Source: V1-33 sp964523105
GTDB lineage: Bacteria > Verrucomicrobiota > Verrucomicrobiia > Verrucomicrobiales > V1-33
DNA length: 64,000 bases
Direction of reading: 5' to 3'
Assembly (NCBI GenBank): GCA_964523105.1
Contig: CAZFZN010000001.1
Coordinates: 186,001-250,000 of the forward strand
The notes beneath the pieces are model-generated. The model saw only the letters and a program-made list of their open reading frames with translations. It was not told where the DNA came from and did not search any database. This document shows positions 44,066-53,081 of the stretch, piece after piece. Every line of letters begins with the position of its first letter. Positions within the stretch are counted from its first letter, which is position 1. The position numbers and the translations under genes were made by a program.

Positions 44066-46075
44066 TCATGTCGTGGCTCCTCCTTCACCCGCAGAGTAGT
44101 TCCGGGCGGTGCGGATGCCCAGCAGAGTTTCGATGAAAAGCACGGCAAAGACGGCGGCCAGGAGCCAGCGCCAAAGTTTCTGGCGGCCTTCCGCTTCGGT
44201 GGCGGCGGCGAGTGATTCACTTGCGGCATCCGTCGGTGCGACGGGCTTGGCGGCGACGGCCACGGGCGCGCCGAGTTTTTCGAATTCCTCCACCGCCAGC
44301 GGCGCGGTGCGGGACTCGGCGGGGTCGAGATTCACGGCGACTTCGCGCGACTGGCCGTCTTTGGTCATCTGCTGCAGGCCCGGCTCTTTGAACTCTGCGC
44401 TGCCCGCGAAGTATTGCGCCGGCTGCAGTGCGCCGGCACCGGTGGAGGCGATCAGGCTGGCGATGAGCGCGGGAAACTTCGACGACAGGGCCAGCTGGCT
44501 CGCCGCCGGATGCCATCCGGACGTGAGAATGAAGACGCGGCCTTTTCCGACCGGCACTTCCAGCAGCGCCGGATCACCGGAGTCGAACTTCGCGGCGATG
44601 CGCGCGCTGGGCAGTGCCGCGGCGTCGAGGCGGATGTAATTCCAAAAGCGTATCTTGCTGAAGTCGCTGAAACGCGGCTCGGCGAACGGGGCGAAGAGCG
44701 GATGCGCGAAGTCTATCGTGCCGAGCAGGGCGTAGGATGACGGATTGGCGCGGTCGGTTTCCGACAAGGCCGGGACGGCCTTGCTACGGGCTATCGTTCT
44801 CAATGTGTCCGCCATGTCCGGAGAGTTCAGCATGATGAATGCCGTGCCGCCGTTACTGACCCATGAATCCACCGATTGCGCGACTTCCTCCAGCAGCGGT
44901 GCGGTGATGAACCAGAGCGGCGCGGCTTTCTGCAATTCCTCCGTCGGCACTGCATTTACAGAGTGATGCGAAGCCGTCGCCGTCAGCGCGCGGCTGGCGG
45001 GCAGTGCCTTCTCCAAAAAGAACAGCGGCCCGCGCGGATCATTGGCCTCGCCGGAATGCATCACGGGCACCGTGACCGACGGCGGCGGCGTGACGTAGAC
45101 CACGTTGTCGAATTCCTCCGCATCGCCGCGCAACATCACCTTGCCTGACTTCCCTGCACCGTCCGGCCAGGGCAGCGTGACGATGCGGCTCTGGCCCGGC
45201 GGCACATAGACATCCTGCGCCGTGCCGGCAAAACCGTTGCCGGCGGCCTGCCAGCCTATCTGAAACGATTCGCCGGTGGCGTCGGCGGAATTGCTCACGC
45301 GCAGGCGCACGCCTTTGGCCGCATCGGCTCCCTCGCGCGACTCAGCGGCGAGTTGGAGGCCGGCGTTGCCTGTGCGCTGCGGCGCGATGGTTTCGATGCG
45401 CAGGCGCACGTCCTTCGGCCATTCATAGCCCTGGAGCGATTCCAGCCGGCTGCCTTCCTGGGCGTCGGTGATGAGAATGATCTCGCGTTTTCCTGAAACT
45501 GTGGCGGATTCCGACAGCATTTCCGCTGCGGTCATCAATGCGGCGGCGGCATTCGTGCCGCTCCACGACGGCTGCGCTGTGTCCACGCGCTCTTTGGCGA
45601 GGGAAGCGCGCACTTCCGCGGCGGCATGCGTCCATTCATCGAACGTGAGCAGCGGCGTTGTGGCGGCATCGAAAGCAAGCAGCGCCACGCTGCCGTCCGT
45701 GGCAGCGGATTCGATGGCCGTGCGCACGCGGTCTTTGGCGGCGTCCATGAGTCCCGCGCGCTTCATGCTCGCACTCGTGTCGAGCAGGATGACGGTGCGG
45801 TTTTGTGCCGTGGAGGGATCGGCGAGCGGCGACTGCGTGCGAAAGAACGGCCGGGCAAAAGCCAGCGCCAGCAGAGCCAGCGCCGCCGCGCGCAGGAGAA
45901 GCAGGAGCCAGTGTTCAATGCGGCTGCGTTTGGTCAGGCGCGGCGGCGTCGGTTCCAGGAACATCAGCGAGCCGAAGCGCATCCGGTCCTTCGTCGTGCG
46001 CCGGATGAGGTGAAAGATGATCGGCCCCGCGATGGCGAGTGCTCCCAGGAGAAAGAGTGGCGCGAGGAAGTTCAT
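44066..46075 (-). CDS. BatA-like VWA-domain membrane protein
   Basis: 669 residues. The N-terminus FLAPLFLLGALAIAGPIIFH is the BatA signature, followed by RMRFGSLMFLEPTPPR and a second helix (LLLLLRAAALALLALAFARP). A VWA domain carries VILLDTSASMKRAG (metal site, near 98) and IILITDAQEG. Later parts are beta-rich, with a GATase-like region and a C-terminal helix (about 630-650). Residues about 428-438 (ARSKAVPALSE) come from a 32-bp repeat also found in the glycoside hydrolase at 56034-56065. Function: envelope-associated VWA partner of MoxR/DUF58. Confidence 0.88.
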   Translation of the reverse strand: MNFLAPLFLLGALAIAGPIIFHLIRRTTKDRMRFGSLMFLEPTPPRLTKRSRIEHWLLLLLRAAALALLALAFARPFFRTQSPLADPSTAQNRTVILLDTSASMKRAGLMDAAKDRVRTAIESAATDGSVALLAFDAATTPLLTFDEWTHAAAEVRASLAKERVDTAQPSWSGTNAAAALMTAAEMLSESATVSGKREIILITDAQEGSRLESLQGYEWPKDVRLRIETIAPQRTGNAGLQLAAESREGADAAKGVRLRVSNSADATGESFQIGWQAAGNGFAGTAQDVYVPPGQSRIVTLPWPDGAGKSGKVMLRGDAEEFDNVVYVTPPPSVTVPVMHSGEANDPRGPLFFLEKALPASRALTATASHHSVNAVPTEELQKAAPLWFITAPLLEEVAQSVDSWVSNGGTAFIMLNSPDMADTLRTIARSKAVPALSETDRANPSSYALLGTIDFAHPLFAPFAEPRFSDFSKIRFWNYIRLDAAALPSARIAAKFDSGDPALLEVPVGKGRVFILTSGWHPAASQLALSSKFPALIASLIASTGAGALQPAQYFAGSAEFKEPGLQQMTKDGQSREVAVNLDPAESRTAPLAVEEFEKLGAPVAVAAKPVAPTDAASESLAAATEAEGRQKLWRWLLAAVFAVLFIETLLGIRTARNYSAGEGGATT
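44760..44791. repeat. 32-bp repeat E, copy 1, inside the BatA-like gene
   Basis: Identical over 32 bp to 56034-56065 and in the same orientation. It contains a hairpin with 7-bp arms CAAGGCC/GGCCTTG around GGGAC. In both genes it is read in the same frame and codes ARSKAVPALS. Confidence 0.88.
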
Positions 46076-46106
46076 GGGTCACTGGGCAGTGGCGGCGCAG
46101 CCGCTT

Positions 46107-46295
46107 TGGACTGCGGAGACTTGTCTCCGCCTTTCGGCCCGGGCGACTTGTCGCCAGCGCTGCGCTGTCGCACGCGGAGGAAACGCGTGCTGATCGAGAG
46201 TGATTCCCGCCGCGTGTAATGTGTGGCGCCGTTGCTCCGCGCCACTGCCACAAGTGGCACCCCCGCGGAAGGCGGAGACAAGTCTCCGCAGTCCA
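46107..46295. repeat. palindromic intergenic repeat, family D
   Basis: Perfect 27-bp inverted arms (46107-46133 and 46269-46295) each hold GGAGACTTGTCTCC or its complement, itself a small palindrome. GGGCGACTTGTCGCC and other short hairpins lie inside. It occupies the 245-bp gap between the DUF58 and BatA-like genes. Confidence 0.87.
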
Positions 46296-46320
46296 GGGCG
46301 ACTTCGGCGCGTGGCCATCT

Positions 46321-47277
46321 TCATCGCACACCTCCCGGTTGTACCGCGCGCCGCACCGGGCGGCCGCGGCGCATTCTTTCGCGCAGGAAGCCGGAAAGTG
46401 CGCGCTCCAGCGGTTCGTTGGTCAGCACCCGCGTGAAACCGATGCCGAGCTTCATGCACACGGCGCGCAGCGACTGCTCATGCGCGTTCACCTTCTCCAG
46501 ATAGCGCGCGCGGGCGGCGGCGGGGTCAATGAAGAGCGTACGGCCTGTCTCGGCGTCTTCAAAGAGTACGTCGTTTTTGAAATCGAACGCCGCCTCGGAC
46601 GGATCGAGCACCTGGAAGACGGTGACCTCGTGACCGCAGGCACCGAGTTGCGAGAAGCAGTGCTCCAGCCGTTCGATGGGCGCGAGGAAATCGGAGATCA
46701 GCACCATGAGGCCGCGCTTTCGCACGATCTCCACCAAACGCTGGAGAGGTGCAGTCAAATCCGTCGCCGCGCCGCCGGCGGGCTTTTCCAGCGCGAGCAT
46801 GATTTGGCGCAGATGACCGGGGCGGTGTTTCGCCGGCAGCCAGTCGCGGATGCGGTCGTCGAAACTGAGCAGACCCGTCGCGTCACCCTGACGATAGAGA
46901 AACAGCCCCAGCGTGGCGGCGAGCGTGGCGGCGTAGTGCGCCTTGGTCCACGGGAGCGAGCCGGTATCCATGCTGCGGCTCTGGTCCACGGCCATGTGGC
47001 AGCGGAGATTGGTTTCGTCCTCGAACTTGCGGATGAAGAAGCGGTCGCTGCGGGCAAAGACGCGCCAGTCGAGATGCCGCGGGTCGTCGCCGGGTGAGTA
47101 TTGGCGATACTCGGTGAACTCCGCGGAGAATCCATGCCAGGGACTGCGGTGCAGTCCGGTCATGAAACCTTCGACGACAGCCCGCGCGCGCAGTTCCAGC
47201 GAACGAATGGCCATGAGCGCCGCGGGATTGATGAATTCCCCGGGCCGCGGCGTCAGCGCTGGTGCGTGGGCGGTCAT
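46321..47277 (-). CDS. DUF58 domain protein
   Basis: 318 residues from the ATG at 47277, which overlaps the moxR stop (ATGA). SLELRARAVVEGFMTGLHRS, EFTEYRQYSPGDDPRHLDWR and ARSDRFFIRKFEDETNLRCH are the DUF58 signatures, followed by a VWA-like fold (MAVDQSRSMD, GLMVLISDFLAP). DUF58 proteins are cytoplasmic partners of MoxR ATPases. Second gene of the operon. Confidence 0.92.
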   Translation of the reverse strand: MTAHAPALTPRPGEFINPAALMAIRSLELRARAVVEGFMTGLHRSPWHGFSAEFTEYRQYSPGDDPRHLDWRVFARSDRFFIRKFEDETNLRCHMAVDQSRSMDTGSLPWTKAHYAATLAATLGLFLYRQGDATGLLSFDDRIRDWLPAKHRPGHLRQIMLALEKPAGGAATDLTAPLQRLVEIVRKRGLMVLISDFLAPIERLEHCFSQLGACGHEVTVFQVLDPSEAAFDFKNDVLFEDAETGRTLFIDPAAARARYLEKVNAHEQSLRAVCMKLGIGFTRVLTNEPLERALSGFLRERMRRGRPVRRAVQPGGVR

Positions 47278-48305
47278 GGAATGATAGCGGCAGCCTCGAC
47301 GAGCCGGCCAATGACGTCTTCGATGCGCACGCCTTCGGCTTCCGCGCGGTAATTCAGCAGCACACGATGCCGCAGCACGGGCACGGCGAGCGCCTTGATG
47401 TCCTCCGGGGTCACATGCGCGCGACCATGCAGCAGCGCGCGGGCCTTCGCGCCGAGCACGAGCGACTGCCCGGCGCGCGTGCCGGCGCCCCAGCTCACCC
47501 ATTCGTTCACGAATTCCGGCGCGCGCGGCTGGCGCGGACGCGACGCGGCGGCAATCCTCACCGCGAAGGCGATCAGTTCCTCCGCGATCGGCACCTGCTG
47601 CACCAGCGTGTGAAATTGCTCCACGTCCGCACCGGAGAAGAGTGCTTCGATTTTCGATCGTTTGCCCGACGTGGTGCGACGCACGACTTCAATTTCGTCC
47701 GACTCCGGCAGGTAATCGATGACCACATTGAACATGAAGCGGTCCAGCTGCGCCTCCGGCAGCGGATAGGTGCCTTCCATTTCGATGGGATTCTGCGTGG
47801 CCAGCACGAAGAACGGTTCGGGCAGCGCATGACGCACGCCCGCCGCGGTGACCTGATGCTCCTGCATCGCCTCCAGCAGCGCGGCCTGCGTCTTGGGCGG
47901 CGTGCGGTTGATTTCGTCGGCGAGAATGATGTTCGCGAACACCGGCCCCGGAACGAACGCCATCTTCCGCGCGCCGCCGGCCTCGCTTTGCAGAATCTCC
48001 GTGCCGGTGATGTCCGCCGGCATGAGGTCCGGCGTGAACTGAATGCGCTGGAAACTCAGATCGAAAATCCGCGCCATGGAATTCACCAGCAGCGTCTTCG
48101 CCAGGCCCGGCGCGCCGGTGATGAGGCAGTGCCCGCCGGCAATGAGCGCGATGAGAATCTGCTCCACCACGTCGCGCTGGCCGACGATGACCTTGCCGAG
48201 TTCTGTTTCGATGGCCGCGCGGCCGGAGAGGAGTTTTTCAAAAGCAGCGCGCTCGGAGTTGACGGGAGATTCAGCGGAGCCGGGAGCGTCGGAGAGGTCG
48301 TTCAT
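47274..48305 (-). CDS. MoxR-family AAA+ ATPase
   Basis: 343 residues if started at 48305 (MNDLSDAPGS); ATGs at 48341 and 48371 are also open. Walker A ITGAPGLAKTLLVNS, the MoxR segment FQRIQFTPDLMPADITGTEIL, Walker B ILADEINRTPPKTQAALLEAMQE, and sensor 1 FVLATQNPIEMEGTYPLPEAQ are intact. MoxR ATPases act as chaperone-like remodelers for VWA-protein partners, which here are the next genes. First gene of the operon. Confidence 0.95.
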   Translation of the reverse strand: MNDLSDAPGSAESPVNSERAAFEKLLSGRAAIETELGKVIVGQRDVVEQILIALIAGGHCLITGAPGLAKTLLVNSMARIFDLSFQRIQFTPDLMPADITGTEILQSEAGGARKMAFVPGPVFANIILADEINRTPPKTQAALLEAMQEHQVTAAGVRHALPEPFFVLATQNPIEMEGTYPLPEAQLDRFMFNVVIDYLPESDEIEVVRRTTSGKRSKIEALFSGADVEQFHTLVQQVPIAEELIAFAVRIAAASRPRQPRAPEFVNEWVSWGAGTRAGQSLVLGAKARALLHGRAHVTPEDIKALAVPVLRHRVLLNYRAEAEGVRIEDVIGRLVEAAAIIP

Positions 48306-48459
48306 GCGGTCGGGGGGAGCGTTGAGATGGAGTGCGTGCATGATGCGTGCCGTACTCCCCGCGGCATCCATTCGATTTTACGGCGATGCGGAAGTCCGGT
48401 GCCCCGCCGCGAACTGGACTTCCCTGCCGCCTGCGGCCCTCCCCGGGTCCGCCCTGACG

Positions 48460-50196
48460 CTATTTGCCCTGGCGCGTCTTGTCGTCAGGCGGCGCCGGCG
48501 GCATCGGGATGATGTTGGTGGCGGTGGGCACCCGGGCGGTATCCGTGCCGGGCCGCGACGACTTTCCGGCGCGGCGCGGACGCTCATAGACCTCGGTGGC
48601 GTAACGCTCCTCGAGCCGTTCGGTGGTCGTGCGGGCCTCGTCTTTCCGCTCCACTTTTTCATCCGGATAGGGGATGCGGCGGTGCAGACTGGTGCGCAGG
48701 TTCTTGACGAAGGAGTCGCGCACGAGGTGCAGGTCGCGCAGCGTGAGGTCGCACTCATCGAGCTGGCCGTCGCGCAGCCGGCTGCGGATGATTTCGTCCA
48801 CCAGGGCCTCGATTTTTTGCGGGGTCGGTTTTGTCAGGGTGCGGCTGGCGCTTTCCACGGCGTCCGCGAGACTGATGATGGCGCTTTCCCGGAAGCACGG
48901 GCGCGGCCCGGGATACCGGAAACTGGATTCCTTCACGTCGGGAATGTCCGATTCCGCGGCCCGGCCTTCCGCGACCGCCTTCTTCACCTCCTCCTGCTGA
49001 TCGAGCGCGCGGCGGTAGAAATAGGTGATCAGGGAAGTGCCGTGATGCTGCTGGATGACGTCGAGGATCTCGCGGTTGAGCTTGTGCCGGCAGGCGAGGT
49101 CCACGCCCTCCTTGACGTGCGCACTCACGATCAGCGCACTCATGCTGGGCGTGAGATCATCGTGCGGATTCTCGTCTCCGGGCATGTTTTCGATGAAATA
49201 CTCCGGCTTCACCAGCTTGCCGATGTCGTGGAAATACGAGCACACGCGGCAGACGGTGGCATTGGCGCCGATGGCTTCGGCGGCGGATTCCGACAAACTG
49301 GCCACCATCAGGCTGTGATGATAGGTGCCCGGCGCCTCAAGGGTCATGCGGCGCAGCAGGGGATGATTGAGGTCCGCAAGTTCCAGCCATGAGACGGTGG
49401 TGGTGACGCGGAACACAGCTTCGATGAGCGGCAGCATGCCGCCCACGAGCATGGCGGTGAAGAGGCCCGTGGCGATGGAGATGCCGCAGTCCATGGCCAG
49501 CGTGTGCCATTCCCGGGTGAGGACGCCGCCGGCGATTTGAATGAGCAGCATCGCAGCGTAGGGAGCGAGTCCGGCATACAGTCCGGCGCGGAGCAGCTGG
49601 CTGCGTTTGCGGAGTTTGCGCACCGACCACGAGCCGATGAGCCCGGCGAACGCGCTGATGATCGCGAACTGCAGTGCCTGCGAGAAATCGACAAAGAGCG
49701 CGCCCCACAGGCTGACATATACCGTGGCGAACTCCCCGTGGCGTTTGCCGAGCAGCACCGTCAGTGTCATCGGCGCCAGGGCGGCGGGCGCCAGCAGCAG
49801 CAGTTCGAGATTCGCCAGCCGGTTCCACTGCGCGACCTTCCAGACTCCAGCGAGCAGTGCGAGGTGCAGCAGCAGAAGTCCGTACACCAGGAGGAAGCGG
49901 CTGTTGCGCGCGTAGTCCGTCCGCATCTGGACGCGGAACTGCGCCATGCTCATGATCAGCAGCGTGAGCATCGCGGCCATGCCCAGCCCGTGCGGCAGCG
50001 AATGCACGGCGGCATCCTGCGGCAGGTAGCGCGTCAGCGTGCCGAGCGCGCAAAGAAACGCCGCAAGGATCAGCCCCCGCACGTAGGTGCTGGTGCGGAG
50101 GATATCCACCCACTCGCCGCTGGTTCCCTCGAGGCGTTTTTTGCCGCAGGAGTAGCCCCGGCGCTGAAGTTTCTGGCGTTTGAGGAAGTCGAACAT
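48460..50196 (-). CDS. 7TM-HD family phosphodiesterase (PgpH-like)
   Basis: 578 residues from the ATG at 50196 (MFDFLKRQKL); the longer frame runs into the hisG promoter area. Seven or so membrane helices (about 35-290) are followed by an HD domain with TYHHSLMVASLSESAAEAIG, CSYFHDIGKLVKPEYF, ALIVSAHVKEGVDLA and IQQHHGTSLITYFY. These are the His/Asp metal ligands of PgpH, which hydrolyses cyclic di-AMP in Gram-positive bacteria. The extracellular 7TMR-HDED part of PgpH is not evident. A proline-rich tail ends the protein. Divergent from hisG. Confidence 0.85.
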   Translation of the reverse strand: MFDFLKRQKLQRRGYSCGKKRLEGTSGEWVDILRTSTYVRGLILAAFLCALGTLTRYLPQDAAVHSLPHGLGMAAMLTLLIMSMAQFRVQMRTDYARNSRFLLVYGLLLLHLALLAGVWKVAQWNRLANLELLLLAPAALAPMTLTVLLGKRHGEFATVYVSLWGALFVDFSQALQFAIISAFAGLIGSWSVRKLRKRSQLLRAGLYAGLAPYAAMLLIQIAGGVLTREWHTLAMDCGISIATGLFTAMLVGGMLPLIEAVFRVTTTVSWLELADLNHPLLRRMTLEAPGTYHHSLMVASLSESAAEAIGANATVCRVCSYFHDIGKLVKPEYFIENMPGDENPHDDLTPSMSALIVSAHVKEGVDLACRHKLNREILDVIQQHHGTSLITYFYRRALDQQEEVKKAVAEGRAAESDIPDVKESSFRYPGPRPCFRESAIISLADAVESASRTLTKPTPQKIEALVDEIIRSRLRDGQLDECDLTLRDLHLVRDSFVKNLRTSLHRRIPYPDEKVERKDEARTTTERLEERYATEVYERPRRAGKSSRPGTDTARVPTATNIIPMPPAPPDDKTRQGK

Positions 50197-50422
50197 GAAG
50201 GGAGTTCGAGGACGGCTGGTCTGCGTCTTCGACCTGCAGTCGCCCGTCTGAAATCCGGCGGGGCTGCATGCGGAGGCTACCGGACCGCCTGGGGCGCGCA
50301 ACGGCGATTCATCCCCCGGGTTTGCCGCTGAGAGCCGGATTAAGGTCCCGCAGCACCGGACAATGACGGTGACTCCCCCGTTGATTTCCCATTTTCGCCG
50401 GAACACTGCCCCGCTCAGCACC

Positions 50423-51304
50423 ATGCCCGAACCTCAAAAACTCAAACTCGGCCTGCCCAGCGGCAGCCTTCAGGAACCCACCCTCACGCTCATGGAGCGC
50501 GCCGGTTTCAGCATTCAGGGCGCCGGCCGCAGCTACCGGCCGTCCGTCGATGACCCTGAAATCGAAATCCGCCTCCTCCGCGCCCAGGAAATCGGGCGGT
50601 ATGTGCACCAGGGCTTTCTCGACGCCGGCATCACCGGAAAAGACTGGGTCATCGAAAACGCCGCGGACGTGGAATACATCTGCGAACTGCCCTACTCCCG
50701 CGCCACCAACAAGCCCACGCGCTGGGTGCTCGTCGTACCCGAGGATTCGCCGGTGAAGTCGGTCCATGACCTGGAGGGCAAGCGCATCGCCGCGGAAGCG
50801 GTCGGGCTCACGCAGCACTATCTGAAAAGCAAAGGCGTCACCGCCGAAGTCGAATTCTCATGGGGCGCGACGGAAGTGAAAGTGCCGGAACTGGTGGACG
50901 CCATTGTGGACATCACCGAGACCGGCTCCTCACTGCGCGCCAACAAGCTGCGCATCGTGGACACCCTGCTGGAAAGCTATCCGCAGTTCATCGCCAGCCG
51001 CAGCGCGATGGCCGACGCATGGAAGTCCGCCAAAATTCGCCGGATCGCCCTGCTCATCCAGGGCGCCCTCAATGCCCGCGGCAAAGTCGGACTCAAGATG
51101 AACCTGCCCAAAGCACAGCTGGAAATTCTCGTCGCCAGCCTGCCAAGTCTCCGCCGCCCCACCATCGCTCATCTAACCGATGCCGACTGGCTCAGCGTGG
51201 AGACCGTCATCGATGAAAGCATCGTGCGCGAAATCATCCCGCAGCTCAAGGAACTCGGCGCCGAGGGCATCATCGAGTATCCGCTCAACAAGCTGGTGCA
51301 TTGA
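50423..51304 (+). CDS. hisG: ATP phosphoribosyltransferase, long form
   Basis: 293 residues from the ATG at 50423. LKLGLPSGSLQEPTL, DAGITGKDWVIE, EGKRIAAEAVGLTQ and VDAIVDITETGSSLRANKLR (PRPP loop) are HisG landmarks. The length and the C-terminal part (LSVETVIDESIVREIIPQL) indicate the long, hexameric form with a regulatory ACT-like domain that does not need HisZ. It catalyses the first step of histidine biosynthesis; no other his genes are in the window. Confidence 0.95.
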   Translation: MPEPQKLKLGLPSGSLQEPTLTLMERAGFSIQGAGRSYRPSVDDPEIEIRLLRAQEIGRYVHQGFLDAGITGKDWVIENAADVEYICELPYSRATNKPTRWVLVVPEDSPVKSVHDLEGKRIAAEAVGLTQHYLKSKGVTAEVEFSWGATEVKVPELVDAIVDITETGSSLRANKLRIVDTLLESYPQFIASRSAMADAWKSAKIRRIALLIQGALNARGKVGLKMNLPKAQLEILVASLPSLRRPTIAHLTDADWLSVETVIDESIVREIIPQLKELGAEGIIEYPLNKLVH

Positions 51305-51306
51305 GG

Positions 51307-51440
51307 TTTTTGAACAGGAGGAAGCGAAGGACACAGCGTTTCTCAGCAAATCAGCCTCTGCTCCCTCTGCGTCCTTCTGTTCACATATCAGAGTCCTGAT
51401 TCCGCCGATCTCTGTTTCCTCCGTTACCTTCTGTTCAAAC
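51307..51440. repeat. imperfect palindromic intergenic repeat, family G
   Basis: TTTGAACAGGAGGAAGCGAA at the left and the complement of a near-identical sequence at the right (CTTCTGTTCAAA) match at about 25 of 30 positions, with a third related unit (CCTTCTGTTCA near 51372) between them. It fills the 147-bp gap between hisG and lpxB. Confidence 0.65.
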
Positions 51441-51451
51441 TCCAAGCCCTT

Positions 51452-52567
51452 ATGCGCCTCTTCCTTCTCTCCGGTGAACGCAGCGGCGACCGCCACGGGG
51501 CAGGCGTCATGGAGGAAATCCGTGCGCTTCGTCCTGACACAGAATTCCACGGCCTCGGCGGCGCGGAAATGCACGCGCTTTCGCCGCACGTCACCGACTG
51601 GGTGGAGGAAGCCGGCGTTGTCGGCCTCGTCGAAGTTCTGAAGAAATACGGCTGGTTCAAAAAGAAGTTTGCGGAGACGCTCGCGCGCATCACCGAACTC
51701 AAACCGGATGCGGTGGTCCTCATCGATTACCCCGGCTTCAACCTTCGCATGGCCAAAGCCCTGCGGCAGCGCGGCTTCGCCGGAAAAATCATATACTACA
51801 TCAGCCCGCAGGTCTGGGCGTGGCACCGCAGCCGTATTCCGAAGATGGGGAAAATGCTCGACCTCATGCTCTGCATCTTCCCGTTCGAAAATGAGCTCTA
51901 TCAAAGCAGCGGTCTGCGCACGGAATTCACCGGGCATCCGCTCGTGGAATATCACCGCACCCGCCTCACCGGCGCGGCGCGTGAACCGGACCTCATCGGG
52001 CTCTTCCCCGGCAGCCGGCGGCGTGAAATTGCCAGGCATTTTCCCGTGCTGCTCCAGGCCGCGCAGCGCATGAAAGCGGAGCGGCCCTCACTTAAATTTG
52101 CGGCCAGCGCCGCGTCGGAAAGTCTCGCCGCCGTGATGCGCGACATGCTCCGGGAACATCCGGTCGCAGACCTCACCATCGAAACCGGCACTTCCGCCGC
52201 GCTCATGCAGCGCGCCTGCTGCGGCGCGGTGGCCAGCGGCACGGCCACGCTGGAAGCCGCCATTCTCGGCCTGCCCTACTGTCTCCTCTACAAAGTGAAC
52301 GCCGGCACCTTCCTGATGGGCAAAATGCTCATCCGCGTGCCGTTCCTCGGCATCGTCAACATCCTCGCCGGCCGCGAAGTGGTGAAGGAACTCATCCAGC
52401 GCAACTGCTCGCCTGAAAAAGTCGCGTCGGAGCTGCTCCGCCTGCACGGTGACTCGCAGGCCCGCGCCGCGCTCGGCGAAGCCCTGGCCAAGGTAGTGGA
52501 CGGTCTCGCAGGCACCGGCGCTTACACGAGGGCCGGCGCGGCGATTGTGGCCGCAGTCGCTGTTTGA
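51452..52567 (+). CDS. lpxB: lipid-A-disaccharide synthase
   Basis: 371 residues. LLSGERSGDRHGAGVM at the N-terminus, DYPGFNLRMAKALR, IIYYISPQVWAWHRSR, FTGHPLVE, GLFPGSRRREI and AVASGTATLEAAILGLP are LpxB motifs. It joins UDP-2,3-diacylglucosamine and lipid X, so the organism makes lipid A. Its TGA abuts the TCA (stop of the next, minus-strand gene) to form TGATCA. Confidence 0.95.
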   Translation: MRLFLLSGERSGDRHGAGVMEEIRALRPDTEFHGLGGAEMHALSPHVTDWVEEAGVVGLVEVLKKYGWFKKKFAETLARITELKPDAVVLIDYPGFNLRMAKALRQRGFAGKIIYYISPQVWAWHRSRIPKMGKMLDLMLCIFPFENELYQSSGLRTEFTGHPLVEYHRTRLTGAAREPDLIGLFPGSRRREIARHFPVLLQAAQRMKAERPSLKFAASAASESLAAVMRDMLREHPVADLTIETGTSAALMQRACCGAVASGTATLEAAILGLPYCLLYKVNAGTFLMGKMLIRVPFLGIVNILAGREVVKELIQRNCSPEKVASELLRLHGDSQARAALGEALAKVVDGLAGTGAYTRAGAAIVAAVAV

Positions 52568-53044
52568 TCACTTCCCGGCGCTTGCGGTGGTGAAGTCACA
52601 CTCAACGGCTTTTCGCATGATCCAGCGGTCCGGAACAGAGTCCGCCTTGAGCCGCAATTCCACCAGCAGGATGCCGTCGTTGCGGAACATGCCTTTGATA
52701 TCGAATATCTGGTCGTCGAAATCCCCCTGCCGCGGACCGGCCTGAAATCCGTCCCGGGTGAACTCAATGGAGCGAATGACCGGAGCGCAGGGATGCGGCA
52801 GCATGAAAAAGGTTCCTGTCGCATTTGGAATCGATGTCAGGAAGCAGCCGCCGTTCGCCGCCTTCACCGGCAGGCTTTCCGGCACCGGTTCATTGCTCTC
52901 CAGCGTCCGTACTAAGTAGTAACCCAGCTGCGAGTCGAGTTGCCCTGATGGTGCTGCTTCCCTGCTCGGAATGAAAACCACTGCCACCATCACCGCCAAC
53001 AGAATGCAGGCCGGTATTATTCTGGTGGCCGGTGACCGCGTCAT
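52568..53044 (-). CDS. small secreted or membrane-anchored protein, unknown
   Basis: 158 residues with an N-terminal hydrophobic segment (RIIPACILLAVMVAVVFIP) and a mature part containing two Cys-flanked stretches (NGGCFLTSIP, HPCAPVIRSIEF, and KAVECDFTTA near the end). No family recognised. Convergent with lpxB with no spacing. TTGTCAGG lies 19 bp upstream of its start (53063-53070), in the gap to the next gene. Confidence 0.6.
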   Translation of the reverse strand: MTRSPATRIIPACILLAVMVAVVFIPSREAAPSGQLDSQLGYYLVRTLESNEPVPESLPVKAANGGCFLTSIPNATGTFFMLPHPCAPVIRSIEFTRDGFQAGPRQGDFDDQIFDIKGMFRNDGILLVELRLKADSVPDRWIMRKAVECDFTTASAGK

Positions 53045-53081
53045 GGCAGGATATCATTCAGTTTGTCAGGAGCTTACTGCC

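Noticed and set aside
52565..52570. TGATCA formed by abutting stop codons of lpxB and the next gene, as a possible regulatory palindrome
   Set aside because: A six-base palindrome made by two stop codons needs no other explanation.
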